Positions 24,770-33,438 of a DNA stretch of 41,587 nucleotides are shown here, one piece after another. The notes under the pieces were generated by a model. That model saw only the letters and a list, made by a program, of their open reading frames with translations. It searched no databases and was not told the DNA's origin. This DNA comes from Alphaproteobacteria bacterium (lineage in GTDB: Bacteria > Pseudomonadota > Alphaproteobacteria > Acetobacterales > Acetobacteraceae): assembly GCA_026400815.1 (NCBI GenBank), contig JAPLOI010000055.1:1-41587 (forward strand), in the 5' to 3' direction. The position numbers and the translations under genes are program-made. Each line of letters opens with the position of its first letter. The stretch's first letter is position 1.

Positions 24770-25321
24770 ATGCCGACCCTCACCCAAACCCGCTTCTGGT
24801 TCCTGCGCCACGGCGAGACCGACTGGAACGCCAAGGGCCTCAGCCAGGGCAATGTCGATATCCCGCTGAACGCCAACGGCATCGCCCAGGCTCAGGCGGC
24901 CGCCCCGATGCTGGTCAACCGCGGTATCGCCAGCATCGTCGCCTCCCCACTGTCGCGCGCGCATGACACGGCGAAGGTGGCGGGCGAGTTGCTCGGCCTG
25001 CCGGTGCACCTGGACGAAGGGCTGCGCGAAACCGCTTTCGGCGCCCAGGAAGGCCAGCCGATGTCGGAATGGTTCTCGCACTGGGTGGAAGGCAGCTACA
25101 CGCCGCCCAACGGCGAAAGCTTCGCCGATTTGCGCACCCGCGCCCTGGCTGCTGTCAACCGTTCCCTGGAACGCCCGGGCTTGGTGCTGATCGTCGCCCA
25201 TGGCGCGCTGTTCCGCGCCCTGCGCGCCGAAATGGGCCTGGAGCCCAATGTGCGCACCCGCAACGCCTGGCCGATGCTGTGCGATCCCGGCACGCCGTGG
25301 ACGCTGACGGACGCCGCTTGA
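24770..25321 (+). CDS. histidine phosphatase family protein (phosphoglycerate mutase-like)
   Basis: 183 aa. The catalytic RHGET motif is at residues 13-17 (FWFLRHGETDWNAKGLSQGN), the second His is in IVAHGALFRAL, and an Arg lies in SPLSRAHDTA. The enzyme forms a phospho-His intermediate. Its substrate cannot be told, and alphaproteobacterial members of this size are often annotated as broad phosphatases. GAGGA lies 8 bases before the ATG at 24770. It probably shares a transcript with prs. It converges on the ABC operon, with only about 29 bases between the stops. Confidence 0.88.
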   Translation: MPTLTQTRFWFLRHGETDWNAKGLSQGNVDIPLNANGIAQAQAAAPMLVNRGIASIVASPLSRAHDTAKVAGELLGLPVHLDEGLRETAFGAQEGQPMSEWFSHWVEGSYTPPNGESFADLRTRALAAVNRSLERPGLVLIVAHGALFRALRAEMGLEPNVRTRNAWPMLCDPGTPWTLTDAA

Positions 25322-25350
25322 GCTGAGGGGCGCTGGCCTGGGCCTGGCGC

Positions 25351-26757
25351 TCAGGCACCGCCCATCTCCGGCCGTAGCGCCACGCCACGCCGCGCCACCT
25401 TGCCGGCCATCGCGGCATCGTGGGTGACGAGCAGCAGCGCCATGCCGGTTTCGGCCACCACCTCGCGCAGCAGCTCCATCACCTCGGCCTGGGTCACCAG
25501 ATCCAGGCGCGAGGTCGGCTCATCGGCAAACAGCAGCGCGGGGTCCAGCAGCAGCGCCCGCAGCAGGGCGAAGCGCTGCAGCTCGCCGCCGGACACCTGG
25601 TCCGCGCGGCGGGCCAGCAGGGCCGGGGCCAGGCGCAGGCGCTCGCGCAGCCGTGTGGCCAGGACGGAATCGAGGCGATGGCGCCGGATCACCGCGGCCA
25701 GCGCATCGCCCAGAGTCATCGCCGGGGCAAAGGCGGCGAGCGGATCCTGGTAGAGTTTCTGCAGCGCGAAGGCCGAAAGGCCGCCGCGGCGCCGCACCGT
25801 GCCGGCATCCGGCGGCACGAGGCCCAGCAGCATGTTGCCCAGCGTGGACTTGCCGGTGCCGCTCGGCCCGGTCAGCGCCACCACCTCGCCCGCGCCCAGC
25901 GCGAGGTCGATCCCGGTGAACAGGCGCTGCGGCCCGTAGCGCTTGGCCAGCCCCTCTCCCTCCACCACGGCGGCGCCGGCGGTGCGGTGCGGCCAGGGCG
26001 CCCAGGCCTCCGGCTCGGCGGCCAGCAGGCGCCGCGTGTAGGGATGCTCCGGCGCGGCCAGCACGCGCGCCACCGGGCCCTGCTCCACGATCTCGCCTTC
26101 CAGCATCACGGCCAGCTCGCCGCCCAGGGCGCGTGCCATGGCGATGTCGTGGGTGATCACCAGCAGCGTGGCACCGCGCGCCACCTCCTCTGCCAGCAGT
26201 GCCGCCACGCTGTCGCGCAGTGCGGCATCCAGCCCCTTGGTCGGCTCATCCGCCAGCAGAACCGGCGCACCGGCGATGCGGGTGGCGGCGAGGGCAACGC
26301 GCTGGCACATGCCGCCGGAAAGCTGGAACGGAAAGCGGCGCTCCGCCGGTGCGAGCCCCACGGCGGCCAGCGCGGCGGCGGCGGCCCGGCGCGCCGCCGG
26401 CCACGGCAGCCCGGCCACGAAGCGCGGCACCTCGGCCACTTGCGGCATCGCCGGCATGGTGGGGTCCAGCGCCGCCCAGGGTTCCTGCGGCAGCATCGCG
26501 AGCGCCCGGCCCCACAGCGCGCGGCGCCCGGCGGTGTCGCGCGCCGGCAGCGCGTCGGCGCCGAGGCGGATCGCGCCGGTGGCGTGCAGCTCCGCCGGCA
26601 GCGTGCCCATCACCGCCTGGGCCAGCAGCGACTTGCCGGAGCCGGTCTCGCCCAGGATCACCAGGGGCACGCCGGGCTCCACCCGCAGCGTGGCCGGTGC
26701 CACGATCCGCCCCTGCGGCCCATGCACCGCCACCTCGTCGAGCGCCAGCACCGTCAT
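25351..26757 (-). CDS. ABC importer ATP-binding protein, two fused ATPase domains (Dpp/Nik/Cnt type)
   Basis: 468 aa, two complete ATPase modules in one chain. Module 1 has GETGSGKS, the signature LSGGMCQRVALA and Walker B LLADEPTKGLD. Module 2 has GPSGTGKS, the signature VSGGELQRFALL and Walker B LFADEPTSRLD. This equals DppD plus DppF (or NikDE, CntDF) fused. Many importers of this class keep them separate, although fusions occur. The ATG at 26757 overlaps the stop of the permease (ATGA). It is the last gene of the SBP - permease - permease - ATPase operon and drives uptake of its ligand across the inner membrane. Confidence 0.92.
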   Translation of the reverse strand: MTVLALDEVAVHGPQGRIVAPATLRVEPGVPLVILGETGSGKSLLAQAVMGTLPAELHATGAIRLGADALPARDTAGRRALWGRALAMLPQEPWAALDPTMPAMPQVAEVPRFVAGLPWPAARRAAAAALAAVGLAPAERRFPFQLSGGMCQRVALAATRIAGAPVLLADEPTKGLDAALRDSVAALLAEEVARGATLLVITHDIAMARALGGELAVMLEGEIVEQGPVARVLAAPEHPYTRRLLAAEPEAWAPWPHRTAGAAVVEGEGLAKRYGPQRLFTGIDLALGAGEVVALTGPSGTGKSTLGNMLLGLVPPDAGTVRRRGGLSAFALQKLYQDPLAAFAPAMTLGDALAAVIRRHRLDSVLATRLRERLRLAPALLARRADQVSGGELQRFALLRALLLDPALLFADEPTSRLDLVTQAEVMELLREVVAETGMALLLVTHDAAMAGKVARRGVALRPEMGGA

Positions 26758-27563
26758 GTGCCGCGCCCCCCGGCGGCGAGCTGCAGGCCCAGCACGCTGG
26801 CGGCCAGCAGCAGCCCGGGCATCAGCACGTGCCAGGGCGCCTCCTCGTAGTAGGGCAGCAGCTCCGTCATCATGCTGCCCCATTCCGGCGTGGGCGGGCG
26901 CAGGCCGATGCCGACGAAGGCGAGGGCGGAAAGCGCGGTCACGGCGGCGGCGGCGCTGAAGCCGAGCAGCGTCAGCAGCATCGGGCCCAGCTCCGGCAGC
27001 AGGTGGTGGCGCAGCAGATGCCAGGGGCCGAGGCCGAGCAGCCGCGCCGCCTCGGCCTGCGGGCGGGCGAAGACGGAGCCGGCCACGCTGCGGGTGAGGC
27101 GGAAGTATTCCACCCAGAAGGCCAGCGAGAGGCCGAGATACAGCGGCAGGAAGTCGCCGGGCGCGAAGGCGGCGAAGATCAGCACCAGCAGCAGGCCGGG
27201 CAGCGCCATCACCCCGTCGGCCAGCCCCACCAGCACCCGCTCCACCCAGCCGCGGCGCCAGGCGGCGAGCAGGCCCAGCAGCAGGCCCGGCACCGCGGCG
27301 CACAAAGCCGTTGCGGCGGCGAGCCCGAGCGAGAGGCGGGTGGCATGGGCCAGCCGCGCCAGCATGCTGCGGCCCAGGTGGTCGGTGCCCAGCAGGTGGC
27401 CCGGTGCGCCGGGCGGCAGCAGGGTCGCCGAGAGGTCCTGGCGCATCGGGTCGCCGGTCAGCAGCGGGACAACCAGGCCAAAGCCCAGCACCGCGCCCAG
27501 CAGCGCCAACCCGATGACGCGCGTGCCCCTCATGCCCACCCTTCTCATGACGGCCCTTCTCAT
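26754..27563 (-). CDS. ABC importer permease, DppC/NikC type
   Basis: About 269 aa. It has a hydrophobic N-terminal helix (TRVIGLALLGAVLGFGLVV), the family segment HLLGTDHLGRSMLARL, and an EAA loop ARLLGLGPWHLLRHHLLPEL followed by membrane helices. There are three in-frame ATGs at 27563, 27548 and 27533, lying in a near-tandem duplication (ATGAGAAGGG repeated). The first overlaps the stop of the preceding permease (ATGA) and is chosen; the others have AAGGG sites too. It works as a heterodimer with the DppB-type permease. Confidence 0.88.
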   Translation of the reverse strand: MRRAVMRRVGMRGTRVIGLALLGAVLGFGLVVPLLTGDPMRQDLSATLLPPGAPGHLLGTDHLGRSMLARLAHATRLSLGLAAATALCAAVPGLLLGLLAAWRRGWVERVLVGLADGVMALPGLLLVLIFAAFAPGDFLPLYLGLSLAFWVEYFRLTRSVAGSVFARPQAEAARLLGLGPWHLLRHHLLPELGPMLLTLLGFSAAAAVTALSALAFVGIGLRPPTPEWGSMMTELLPYYEEAPWHVLMPGLLLAASVLGLQLAAGGRGT

Positions 27564-28507
27564 GACGGCGGGCGCCGGCGCGGATCGATGGCGAGGCAGG
27601 TCAGGTCCACCGCCGCGTTCAGCGCCACGAAGATCAGGCCCATGGCCAGGGCGGTGCCCTGCACCATCGGCACGTCGCGCGCCACCACCGCGTGCACCAG
27701 CGCATGGCCGATGCCGGGCCAGGCGAACAGCGTCTCCACGATCACCACGCCTTCCACCAGGGTGACCAGCTGCACGCCGAGATAGGCGGTCACCGGCACG
27801 GCCGCGTTGCGCAGCGCGTGGCGGCGGATCACCGCGCCCTCCGGCAGGCCCTTGGTGCGGGCAAAGGCGAGGTAGGGGGAATGGGCCACCGCCACCATGG
27901 CATCGCGCGCCACGCGGCTGGACACCGCGGCGAGGCCGATGGCGAGCGTGGTGGCCGGCAGCACCACTTCCCGCCATCCGCCCACCCCCGCGGCGGGCAG
28001 CCAGCCCAGCTGCACCGCGAACACCATCATCAGCACCAGCCCGATCACGAAGGCCGGCACGGCGCGCAGCACGGCGCCAACGGCCATACCGGTCCGGTCG
28101 GCGGCCGAGCCCGGCCGCATCGCCAGCAGCACGCCAAGCGGCGGGCCGACCAGCGCGGAGAGCAGCAGCGCCACTACAGAGAGCAGCAGCGTGTGGCCCA
28201 GATAGACCGACAGCTCCTCCACCACCCGGTCGCCGCTGACCAGCGACACGCCGAGGTCGAACCGCGCGAGATCCCCAAGCCAGGCACTGAGCAGCTGCCA
28301 CCAGGGCCGGTCCAGCCCCAGCTCGGCGCGCACCGCCTCGGCCGCCGCGGTGTTCACGTGGTCCATGCCGTAGCGCCCGGCGGCGACGCGGTAGGCCATG
28401 TCGCCCGGCAGCAGCCGCACCATCAGGAAGCAGGCGATGCCCACCGCCATTGCCACCAGGGCGGCCTGCAGCAGGCGCGCGCCAAGCGCGCGGATCAATC
28501 CGCCCAT
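27560..28507 (-). CDS. ABC importer permease, DppB/NikB type
   Basis: 315 aa. An N-terminal helix (ALVAMAVGIACFLMVRLLPG) carries the typical RLLPGD motif. The periplasmic part follows, then VVALLLSALVGPPLGVLLAM, the EAA-type loop GLPEGAVIRRHALRNAAVPV, and the C-terminal VEGVVIVETLFAWPGIGHAL block. The ATG at 28507 lies 13 bases inside the end of the substrate-binding gene, and its own stop overlaps the next permease. The tight overlaps show one translational unit. Confidence 0.92.
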   Translation of the reverse strand: MGGLIRALGARLLQAALVAMAVGIACFLMVRLLPGDMAYRVAAGRYGMDHVNTAAAEAVRAELGLDRPWWQLLSAWLGDLARFDLGVSLVSGDRVVEELSVYLGHTLLLSVVALLLSALVGPPLGVLLAMRPGSAADRTGMAVGAVLRAVPAFVIGLVLMMVFAVQLGWLPAAGVGGWREVVLPATTLAIGLAAVSSRVARDAMVAVAHSPYLAFARTKGLPEGAVIRRHALRNAAVPVTAYLGVQLVTLVEGVVIVETLFAWPGIGHALVHAVVARDVPMVQGTALAMGLIFVALNAAVDLTCLAIDPRRRPPS

Positions 28508-30024
28508 CGCATGCCGGCGATGCGGTAGGAGATCTCCAGCGGGTCCACGCTGCCGCCGGCGGTGCGCCGGCTGAAGGCCACTGGGTAGTCGTACCAGGCG
28601 ACCGGGATCACCGGCATCTCGTCGTGCAGGATGCGGGCGATGCGCTGGGCCAGGGCGCGCCGCGCGGCGGGGTCGGCCTCCTCGCCCATGCGCGCGGCGG
28701 CGGCCAGCAGCTCTGGGCTGGACCAGCCCATGGCGCCCCACTCACCGCCCTGGGCGCCGAAATCCTGCAGCACGGTGCCGAGCGGGTCGGGTACCAAGGC
28801 GAGGTTGCGGGCATACAGCGCCATCTCCAGCGTGCCGTCCGTGTGGCCGGCGGGGATCTCCCCGCTGTTCACGATGGCGACCTGCAGGTCGATGCCGGCC
28901 TCGCGCAACTGGCCCTGGATGGCGGTGGCCAGCACCGGCAGCTCCGGCCGGTCGGTGAAGGTGCGCAGCGTCACGCGGAAGGCGCGGCCGTCTCGGGCAC
29001 GGATGCCGTCCGGCCCGGCGCGCCAGCCGGCCTCGTCCAGCAGGCGCTGCGCGGCGGCAAGGTCGCGGCGCGGCGGCGGCAGGTCGGCGATGTACCAATC
29101 CGGCAGGGCCGGCGGGAAGAACTGGTTGGCCGCACCCTCCGGGCTGCGCAGCAGGGCACGGGCCATGCCGTCCCGGTCCAGCGCCAGCGCCACGGCGCGG
29201 CGGACGCGCACATCGGCGAAGAAGGGCAGGTTGGCATTCAGCTTCAGCGCCCGGGTGCGCGGGATCGGCACCGTCACCACTTCCACGCGTGCGTTGCGGC
29301 GCAGCCGGTCCACGGTCTCTGGCGCCAGAGTCGTCACGATTTCCGCCTGGCCGCCTTCGGCCATCGCGGCCCGTGTCTCGCCACGGCCGACCGCGAGGTA
29401 CGACACGCGCTCAATGGCCGGGGCCGGGCCCCACCAGCCGGCGAAGCGCTCGGCATCCAGCCGTTGCGGGGCCAGCAGGTCGGTCAGGCGATAGGGCCCG
29501 GAACCGATGATCGCGCGCACCGCGCCACCCTCGCCATAGGAAGCGGGGGCCAGCACGATGGCCCCGGAATGGGCCAGGAAGGCGGGCAGGGAGAGGAAGG
29601 GCTGGCGGGTGCGCACCACCACCTCGCCCGCCTCCGCGGTGATGGCCTCCACTGGCGCCTGGGCCAGCGGGCCGGGCTGGGCGCGCGCGCGCACCAGCGC
29701 CGCCGCCACCGCCTCGGCCGTGACCGGCGTGCCGTCGTGGAACGTGGCACCCGCGCGCAGGGCGAAGCGCCAGGCCAGCCGGTCGGCGTCCAGCCGCCAG
29801 GCGCGCGCCAGCAGCGGCACCAGGGCCCCTGCGGCATCGGTGCCGACCAGCGTTTCGGCGATCTGCATCCGCTGGAACACGTAGCCGGAGCGTGCGGGAT
29901 CGAGACCGCCGATCTCCCAGGGCGTGACCACGCGCAGGGTTCGCACGGGGGCCTGGGCCCGGGCTGTGCCGGGCAGGACCCCGGGGGCAGCGGCGAGGGA
30001 GGCCAGCAGGGTTCTGCGCTTCAT
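28495..30024 (-). CDS. ABC importer substrate-binding protein, SBP_bac_5 (peptide/nickel/opine-metallophore class)
   Basis: 509 aa. A signal peptide (MKRRTLLASLAAAPGVLPG...ARAQA) is cut near residue 24. The family 5 fold follows: VVTPWEIGGLDPARS, a LARAWRLDAD...FALRAGATFHDGTPVTAE block, SGPYRLTDLLAPQ, and VRRAVALALDRDGMARALL. This class binds peptides, Ni complexes, or opine-type metallophores (CntA). The leader is very short: GAGG lies about 6 bases before the ATG, and a perfect 19-bp Zur-like palindrome begins 11 bases upstream of the ATG. The likely role is scavenging a metal or metal chelate under zinc limitation. The ligand itself is inference. Confidence 0.9.
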   Translation of the reverse strand: MKRRTLLASLAAAPGVLPGTARAQAPVRTLRVVTPWEIGGLDPARSGYVFQRMQIAETLVGTDAAGALVPLLARAWRLDADRLAWRFALRAGATFHDGTPVTAEAVAAALVRARAQPGPLAQAPVEAITAEAGEVVVRTRQPFLSLPAFLAHSGAIVLAPASYGEGGAVRAIIGSGPYRLTDLLAPQRLDAERFAGWWGPAPAIERVSYLAVGRGETRAAMAEGGQAEIVTTLAPETVDRLRRNARVEVVTVPIPRTRALKLNANLPFFADVRVRRAVALALDRDGMARALLRSPEGAANQFFPPALPDWYIADLPPPRRDLAAAQRLLDEAGWRAGPDGIRARDGRAFRVTLRTFTDRPELPVLATAIQGQLREAGIDLQVAIVNSGEIPAGHTDGTLEMALYARNLALVPDPLGTVLQDFGAQGGEWGAMGWSSPELLAAAARMGEEADPAARRALAQRIARILHDEMPVIPVAWYDYPVAFSRRTAGGSVDPLEISYRIAGMRWAD

Positions 30025-30034
30025 GACGCCTCAA

Positions 30035-30053
30035 GATGTTATACTATAACATC
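30035..30053 (-). promoter_or_regulatory. Zur-like operator upstream of the SBP-ABC operon
   Basis: GATGTTATAGTATAACATC (minus strand) is a perfect 9+1+9 palindrome in otherwise GC-rich DNA. Its core ATGTTATANTATAACAT equals the Zur consensus I know from gammaproteobacteria. It overlaps a -10-like TATAGT and lies 11 to 29 bases before the start codon, where a repressor would block transcription. Confidence 0.65.
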
Positions 30054-30281
30054 ACACATATCCCCCGCCGGCACATTTCGCAACACTGCATGCACCACCC
30101 CGCGGGCCGCGGTGTTTTGGCGTCATGCGCCCGTAGTCTTCCCAGGTGGACAGTGCGGCGTCGGCGCTCCTAAGGGAGTCGTCGGCTGCCTCTGGACGGC
30201 AGCCAGTCGGCGTCGCCTGTTATTAAAATTACCAACAGGTGCACCGATCTGACTTCATGCGGCCATCCAGGTACCTCACCG

Positions 30282-30711
30282 ATGACGCTTCCGGCTCTGG
30301 CTGCCAGGGCAAAATTGCCCCGGATCCTCTCGCTCTGGTCCACCAGCATCATATTCGCCGTTGCAGTGATGCTGCCGTTGCTGACCCATATGGCGGTCAA
30401 TATCGGCCAGTCCTTCACGGCGGCCCGGCTCGATGCCGAAAACAACCGCATGGCGGCGGCCAGGGTGGCCGCGGCTGGCTGGCGTTCGAGATTGCGCCCC
30501 AGCTGTTCGGAACCCTCGGTCTGGCCCGGCTGCTGGACCAGGATGAGGTGCTGACCGTGCGAGACCGGGCCGGGCGGTTGTTCTGGCGCACCTATGCCCA
30601 TGATGTGGGGGAACCCCTGCCCGACAGCATGGCCGGTGCGCTTGCCTCGGCGGGCGGCGCCGGGGTCTTCCGCAACATCTCGATCCTGACGAAAGAGGCA
30701 CGGACGCTGGC
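30282..30711 (+). pseudogene. sensor protein remnant (membrane N-terminus, frameshifted, 3' truncated)
   Basis: The first frame gives MTLPALAARAKLPRILSLWS, then TSIIFAVAVMLPLLTHMAV, one membrane helix, then NIGQSFTAARLDAENNRMAA. Near 30475-30485 the sense continues in the next frame (LAFEIAPQLFGTLGLARLLD, QDEVLTVRDRAGRLFWRTYA). Such a layout suggests the N-terminal sensor part of a signalling protein such as a histidine kinase or diguanylate cyclase. The gene is cut at about 30711 where fliF sequence begins on the other strand. The 228 bases before it (30054-30281) hold no gene; I see only small hairpins there (GGCTGCC/GGCAGCC at about 30180-30205). Confidence 0.5.
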
Positions 30712-32346
30712 CTTCACCATGCTCTCATCCTCGCCCGCATCGCCGCCGGCCAGCGCCAGCGCGGTGCCAGACATGCCGCCGCCCATTCCTGCCATTCCTC
30801 CGCCGCCGCCCCCGCCGCCGCTGCCGGAGGGTCCCTCCAGCAGCCGCGTCACGTCGTTCGCCAGGCCCAGGGAGGCCGCGGTGATCGTGCCATCGGCCCC
30901 GATCGCCATCGCACCCCCGCCCGGCAGCCCCGCCACGGCCGAGGCCGGCAGCGCCTTGTTGCCCAGCTGCGTCACCCGCAGCACCATCGGGCGGAACACC
31001 ATCAGCAGCGCCAGCACCGCGATCAGGCCCACCACGGCGGTTTGCGCCATGCGCGTTACGTCGGAGGCATCGATGCCCAGGCCCAGGAAGCCGCGCGGCT
31101 CCAGCCCGGCCATGTCGGCATCACCGGCGAAGCGCATGGAAACCACTTCCACCTGGTCGCCGCGCGCGGCGTCGAAGCCCATCGCGCTGCGCACCAGCCG
31201 GCCGATCCGCTCCAGCTCCTCCGCCGTGCGCGGCTTCCAGGCCAGCACGCCATCGGCGCCCTTCTCCTCCGTGCCATCGACCAGCACGGCGATCGTCACG
31301 CGGCGGATCTGCGGCTGCTCGCGCACGATGGTGCGCACGGTCTTGCCGATCTCGTAGTTGGTCGTCTCTTCCTGCCGCGCTTCCTGGGTGCCGGAATTCT
31401 CCTTGCCGGCATCGGCGTTCGGCAGGTTGTTTTGCACGGAGACGTTGGCGGCCTGCTCCGTGGTCTTGCTGTTGTCGGTCACGCTCTGGGTGCTGCGCAC
31501 CACCTGGCCCTCGGGGTCGTATTTCTCCTGCGTCTCCTGCACGCGGTCGAAATCCATCTGCACGTTGGCCTCAACGCGCACGCGCCCCTGGCCCAGCCCG
31601 CGCTCCAGCATCTCCTCCACCGCGCGCGACAGGCGCATCTCGGTGGCGCGGCGGATCTCCTCCGCCCCCATGGCGGCGGCCGACGGCCCCACCGCTTCCC
31701 CGGCGCGCGCCAGCAGCGTGCCGCGGCTATCCACCACGGAGACATTGCGCGCCCGCAGCCCCGGCACCGCGCCGGCCACCAGGTTTACGATTGCCTGCAC
31801 CGCCTCGCGGTCCAGCCGCCCGGCGCCCGCGGTGGTGAGCATCACGGAGGCCTGCGCATCCTGCTTGTCGCGTGCAAACGGCTCGCGCCGCGGCAGCACC
31901 AGGTGAACGCGCGCCGCCCGCACGCCGGAGATGGTGCGGATGGAGCGCGCGATCTCGCCCTCCAGCGCCCGCGTCTCGGCAATCTTCTGCTGGAACTGGC
32001 TTTGCGTGATGCCGTCGCCACGGTCGAGCAGCTCGTAGCCGATGGAGCCGCCGCTCGGCAGCCCATCCCGCGCCAGGGTCACGCGCAGCCGCGCCACCTG
32101 GTCGGCCGGCACCAGGATCTGCGTGCCGCCGGCGCCCAGCTGGTGCGGGATCTTCTGCTTGTCGAGGATATCGACGATCTGCCCGGCCTCGCGGGCATCC
32201 AGTTCCGAATACAGCAGCGCCATCCGGTCGTTGCCGCCGCGCAGGGCGAGCATGCCCAGCAGGCCCAGAAGGCCCACCGCCACCACGCCCATGGCAATCA
32301 GCCGCGCGGCGCCCAGGGCCTTCAGCCCATCCAGCACCGCGTTCAT
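30592..32346 (-). CDS. fliF: flagellar MS-ring protein FliF, C-terminus replaced
   Basis: 584 aa. FliF forms the MS ring at the base of the flagellum. The ATG at 32346 has AGAGG at good spacing; an in-frame ATG at 32388 lacks one. The first membrane helix (LIAMGVVAVGLLGLLGMLAL), the ring-building domains (IPHQLGAGGTQILVPADQVA, SIRTISGVRAARVHLVLPRR, TNYEIGKTVRTIVREQPQIR) and the second helix (AVVGLIAVLALLMVFRPMVL) are intact. After DESMVK (about residue 545) the conserved cytoplasmic FliG-binding end (normally ...VEGQ..ASS...HPEE) is missing. A 39-residue tail read from the antisense of the dead sensor gene takes its place. The protein should not bind FliG normally. No other flagellar gene is in view. 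Confidence 0.9.
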   Translation of the reverse strand: MNAVLDGLKALGAARLIAMGVVAVGLLGLLGMLALRGGNDRMALLYSELDAREAGQIVDILDKQKIPHQLGAGGTQILVPADQVARLRVTLARDGLPSGGSIGYELLDRGDGITQSQFQQKIAETRALEGEIARSIRTISGVRAARVHLVLPRREPFARDKQDAQASVMLTTAGAGRLDREAVQAIVNLVAGAVPGLRARNVSVVDSRGTLLARAGEAVGPSAAAMGAEEIRRATEMRLSRAVEEMLERGLGQGRVRVEANVQMDFDRVQETQEKYDPEGQVVRSTQSVTDNSKTTEQAANVSVQNNLPNADAGKENSGTQEARQEETTNYEIGKTVRTIVREQPQIRRVTIAVLVDGTEEKGADGVLAWKPRTAEELERIGRLVRSAMGFDAARGDQVEVVSMRFAGDADMAGLEPRGFLGLGIDASDVTRMAQTAVVGLIAVLALLMVFRPMVLRVTQLGNKALPASAVAGLPGGGAMAIGADGTITAASLGLANDVTRLLEGPSGSGGGGGGGGMAGMGGGMSGTALALAGGDAGEDESMVKASVRASFVRIEMLRKTPAPPAEASAPAMLSGRGSPTSWA

Positions 32347-32528
32347 CCGAGCCTCTGTCGCGTATATCGTGAAGACACGTGGGGCCACATGGCCGCGGGA
32401 TCTCCTGCACCGCCGGCGTCCTGCCGGCGGGGCCAGAGTGGCGCCCCCAGGTTTTCCTTAGGTTAACGCCCCGGCATTTTCTGCCGGGCGATCACGTCAC
32501 GAAGCGGTTCAGGCGGCTTGTGTTGCTG

Positions 32529-33290
32529 TCAAACCGTGAATTGCTCGGCGATGATCCGCTCGCTCAACCCCTGGTCGGGATCGAACAGCACCAGCGCGCT
32601 CTGGCTGCGATCCTCGCGCACCTGCACGCTCAGCACGTCGCGCACCTCGGTGAAGTCTGCCACCGCCGCCACCGGGCGCTTGTCGCTCTCCAGCACCTCG
32701 AACAGCACCTCCGCCGTGCTGGGCAGCAGCGCCCCGCGCCAGCGCCGCGGCCGGAACGCGCTGATCGGCGTCAACGGCAGCAGATTGGCCGAAAGCGGCA
32801 CGATCGGCCCGTGCGCCGACAGGTTGTACGCCGTGGAGCCCGCCGGCGTGCTCACCAGCACCCCGTCGCAGGCCAGCTCCGCCAGCCGCACCCTGCCATC
32901 CACCGTGATGCGGATCTTGGCCGCTTGGCGCAGCTCGCGCAGCAGCGCCACCTCGTTCAGCGCCAGCGCCTGCACCGTGGCACCCTCCGCCGTGGTGGCC
33001 ACCATGCGCAGCGGATGCAGCTCCGCCATCTGCGCCCGCGCCAGCCGCCCCGGCAGGTCGTCCTCGTCGAACCGGTTCATCAGGAAGCCGACGGAGCCGC
33101 AATTCATGCCGTACACCGCCATGCCGCTGCCCAGGAAGCGATGCAGCGTCTCCAGCATGAAGCCGTCTCCGCCCAGGCTCACCGCCACGTCCGCGTCCTC
33201 GGGGCCGCATTCGCCGTAGCGCGCCACCAGCCGCGCCCGCGCCTCCTGCGCCAGCGCGGTGTCAGACGCCATGAAGGTGATGTGCCCCAT
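32529..33290 (-). CDS. nadK: NAD kinase
   Basis: 253 aa. It phosphorylates NAD to NADP using ATP or polyphosphate. The family motif GGDG is in [12 protein letters not shown], preceded by [16 protein letters not shown]. The NE motif is in [15 protein letters not shown], and [20 protein letters not shown] is the NAD-binding block. The ATG at 33290 ([20 protein letters not shown]) gives the usual alphaproteobacterial length; ATGs at 33314 and 33368 are possible longer starts. It stands between fliF and a proline-rich membrane protein gene, on the same strand. Confidence 0.93.
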   Translation of the reverse strand: MGHITFMASDTALAQEARARLVARYGECGPEDADVAVSLGGDGFMLETLHRFLGSGMAVYGMNCGSVGFLMNRFDEDDLPGRLARAQMAELHPLRMVATTAEGATVQALALNEVALLRELRQAAKIRITVDGRVRLAELACDGVLVSTPAGSTAYNLSAHGPIVPLSANLLPLTPISAFRPRRWRGALLPSTAEVLFEVLESDKRPVAAVADFTEVRDVLSVQVREDRSQSALVLFDPDQGLSERIIAEQFTV

Positions 33291-33438
33291 CCGCACCGTG
33301 CGCGGCGCGGGCATCTCGGGCGGTAAGGCGGGGCCGGTGAGCGGCGTGAGGGTCAAGCAAAGCCCCATAGGAGATCGATCAAGGTCTGGCGCATGCGAGC
33401 CTCCCGCCCGGGGTTGGCGGCACCCTACCGGAGCGGCC

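Noticed and set aside
25322-25350. Inverted repeat between the histidine phosphatase and the ABC ATPase gene as a shared terminator
   Set aside because: The arms (GGCGCTGGCC and GGCCTGGCGC) do not pair well enough and there is no T-run.
30239-31357. Long plus-strand frame overlapping fliF
   Set aside because: Only the part before about 30711 has gene-like sequence (the sensor remnant). The rest is antisense of fliF.
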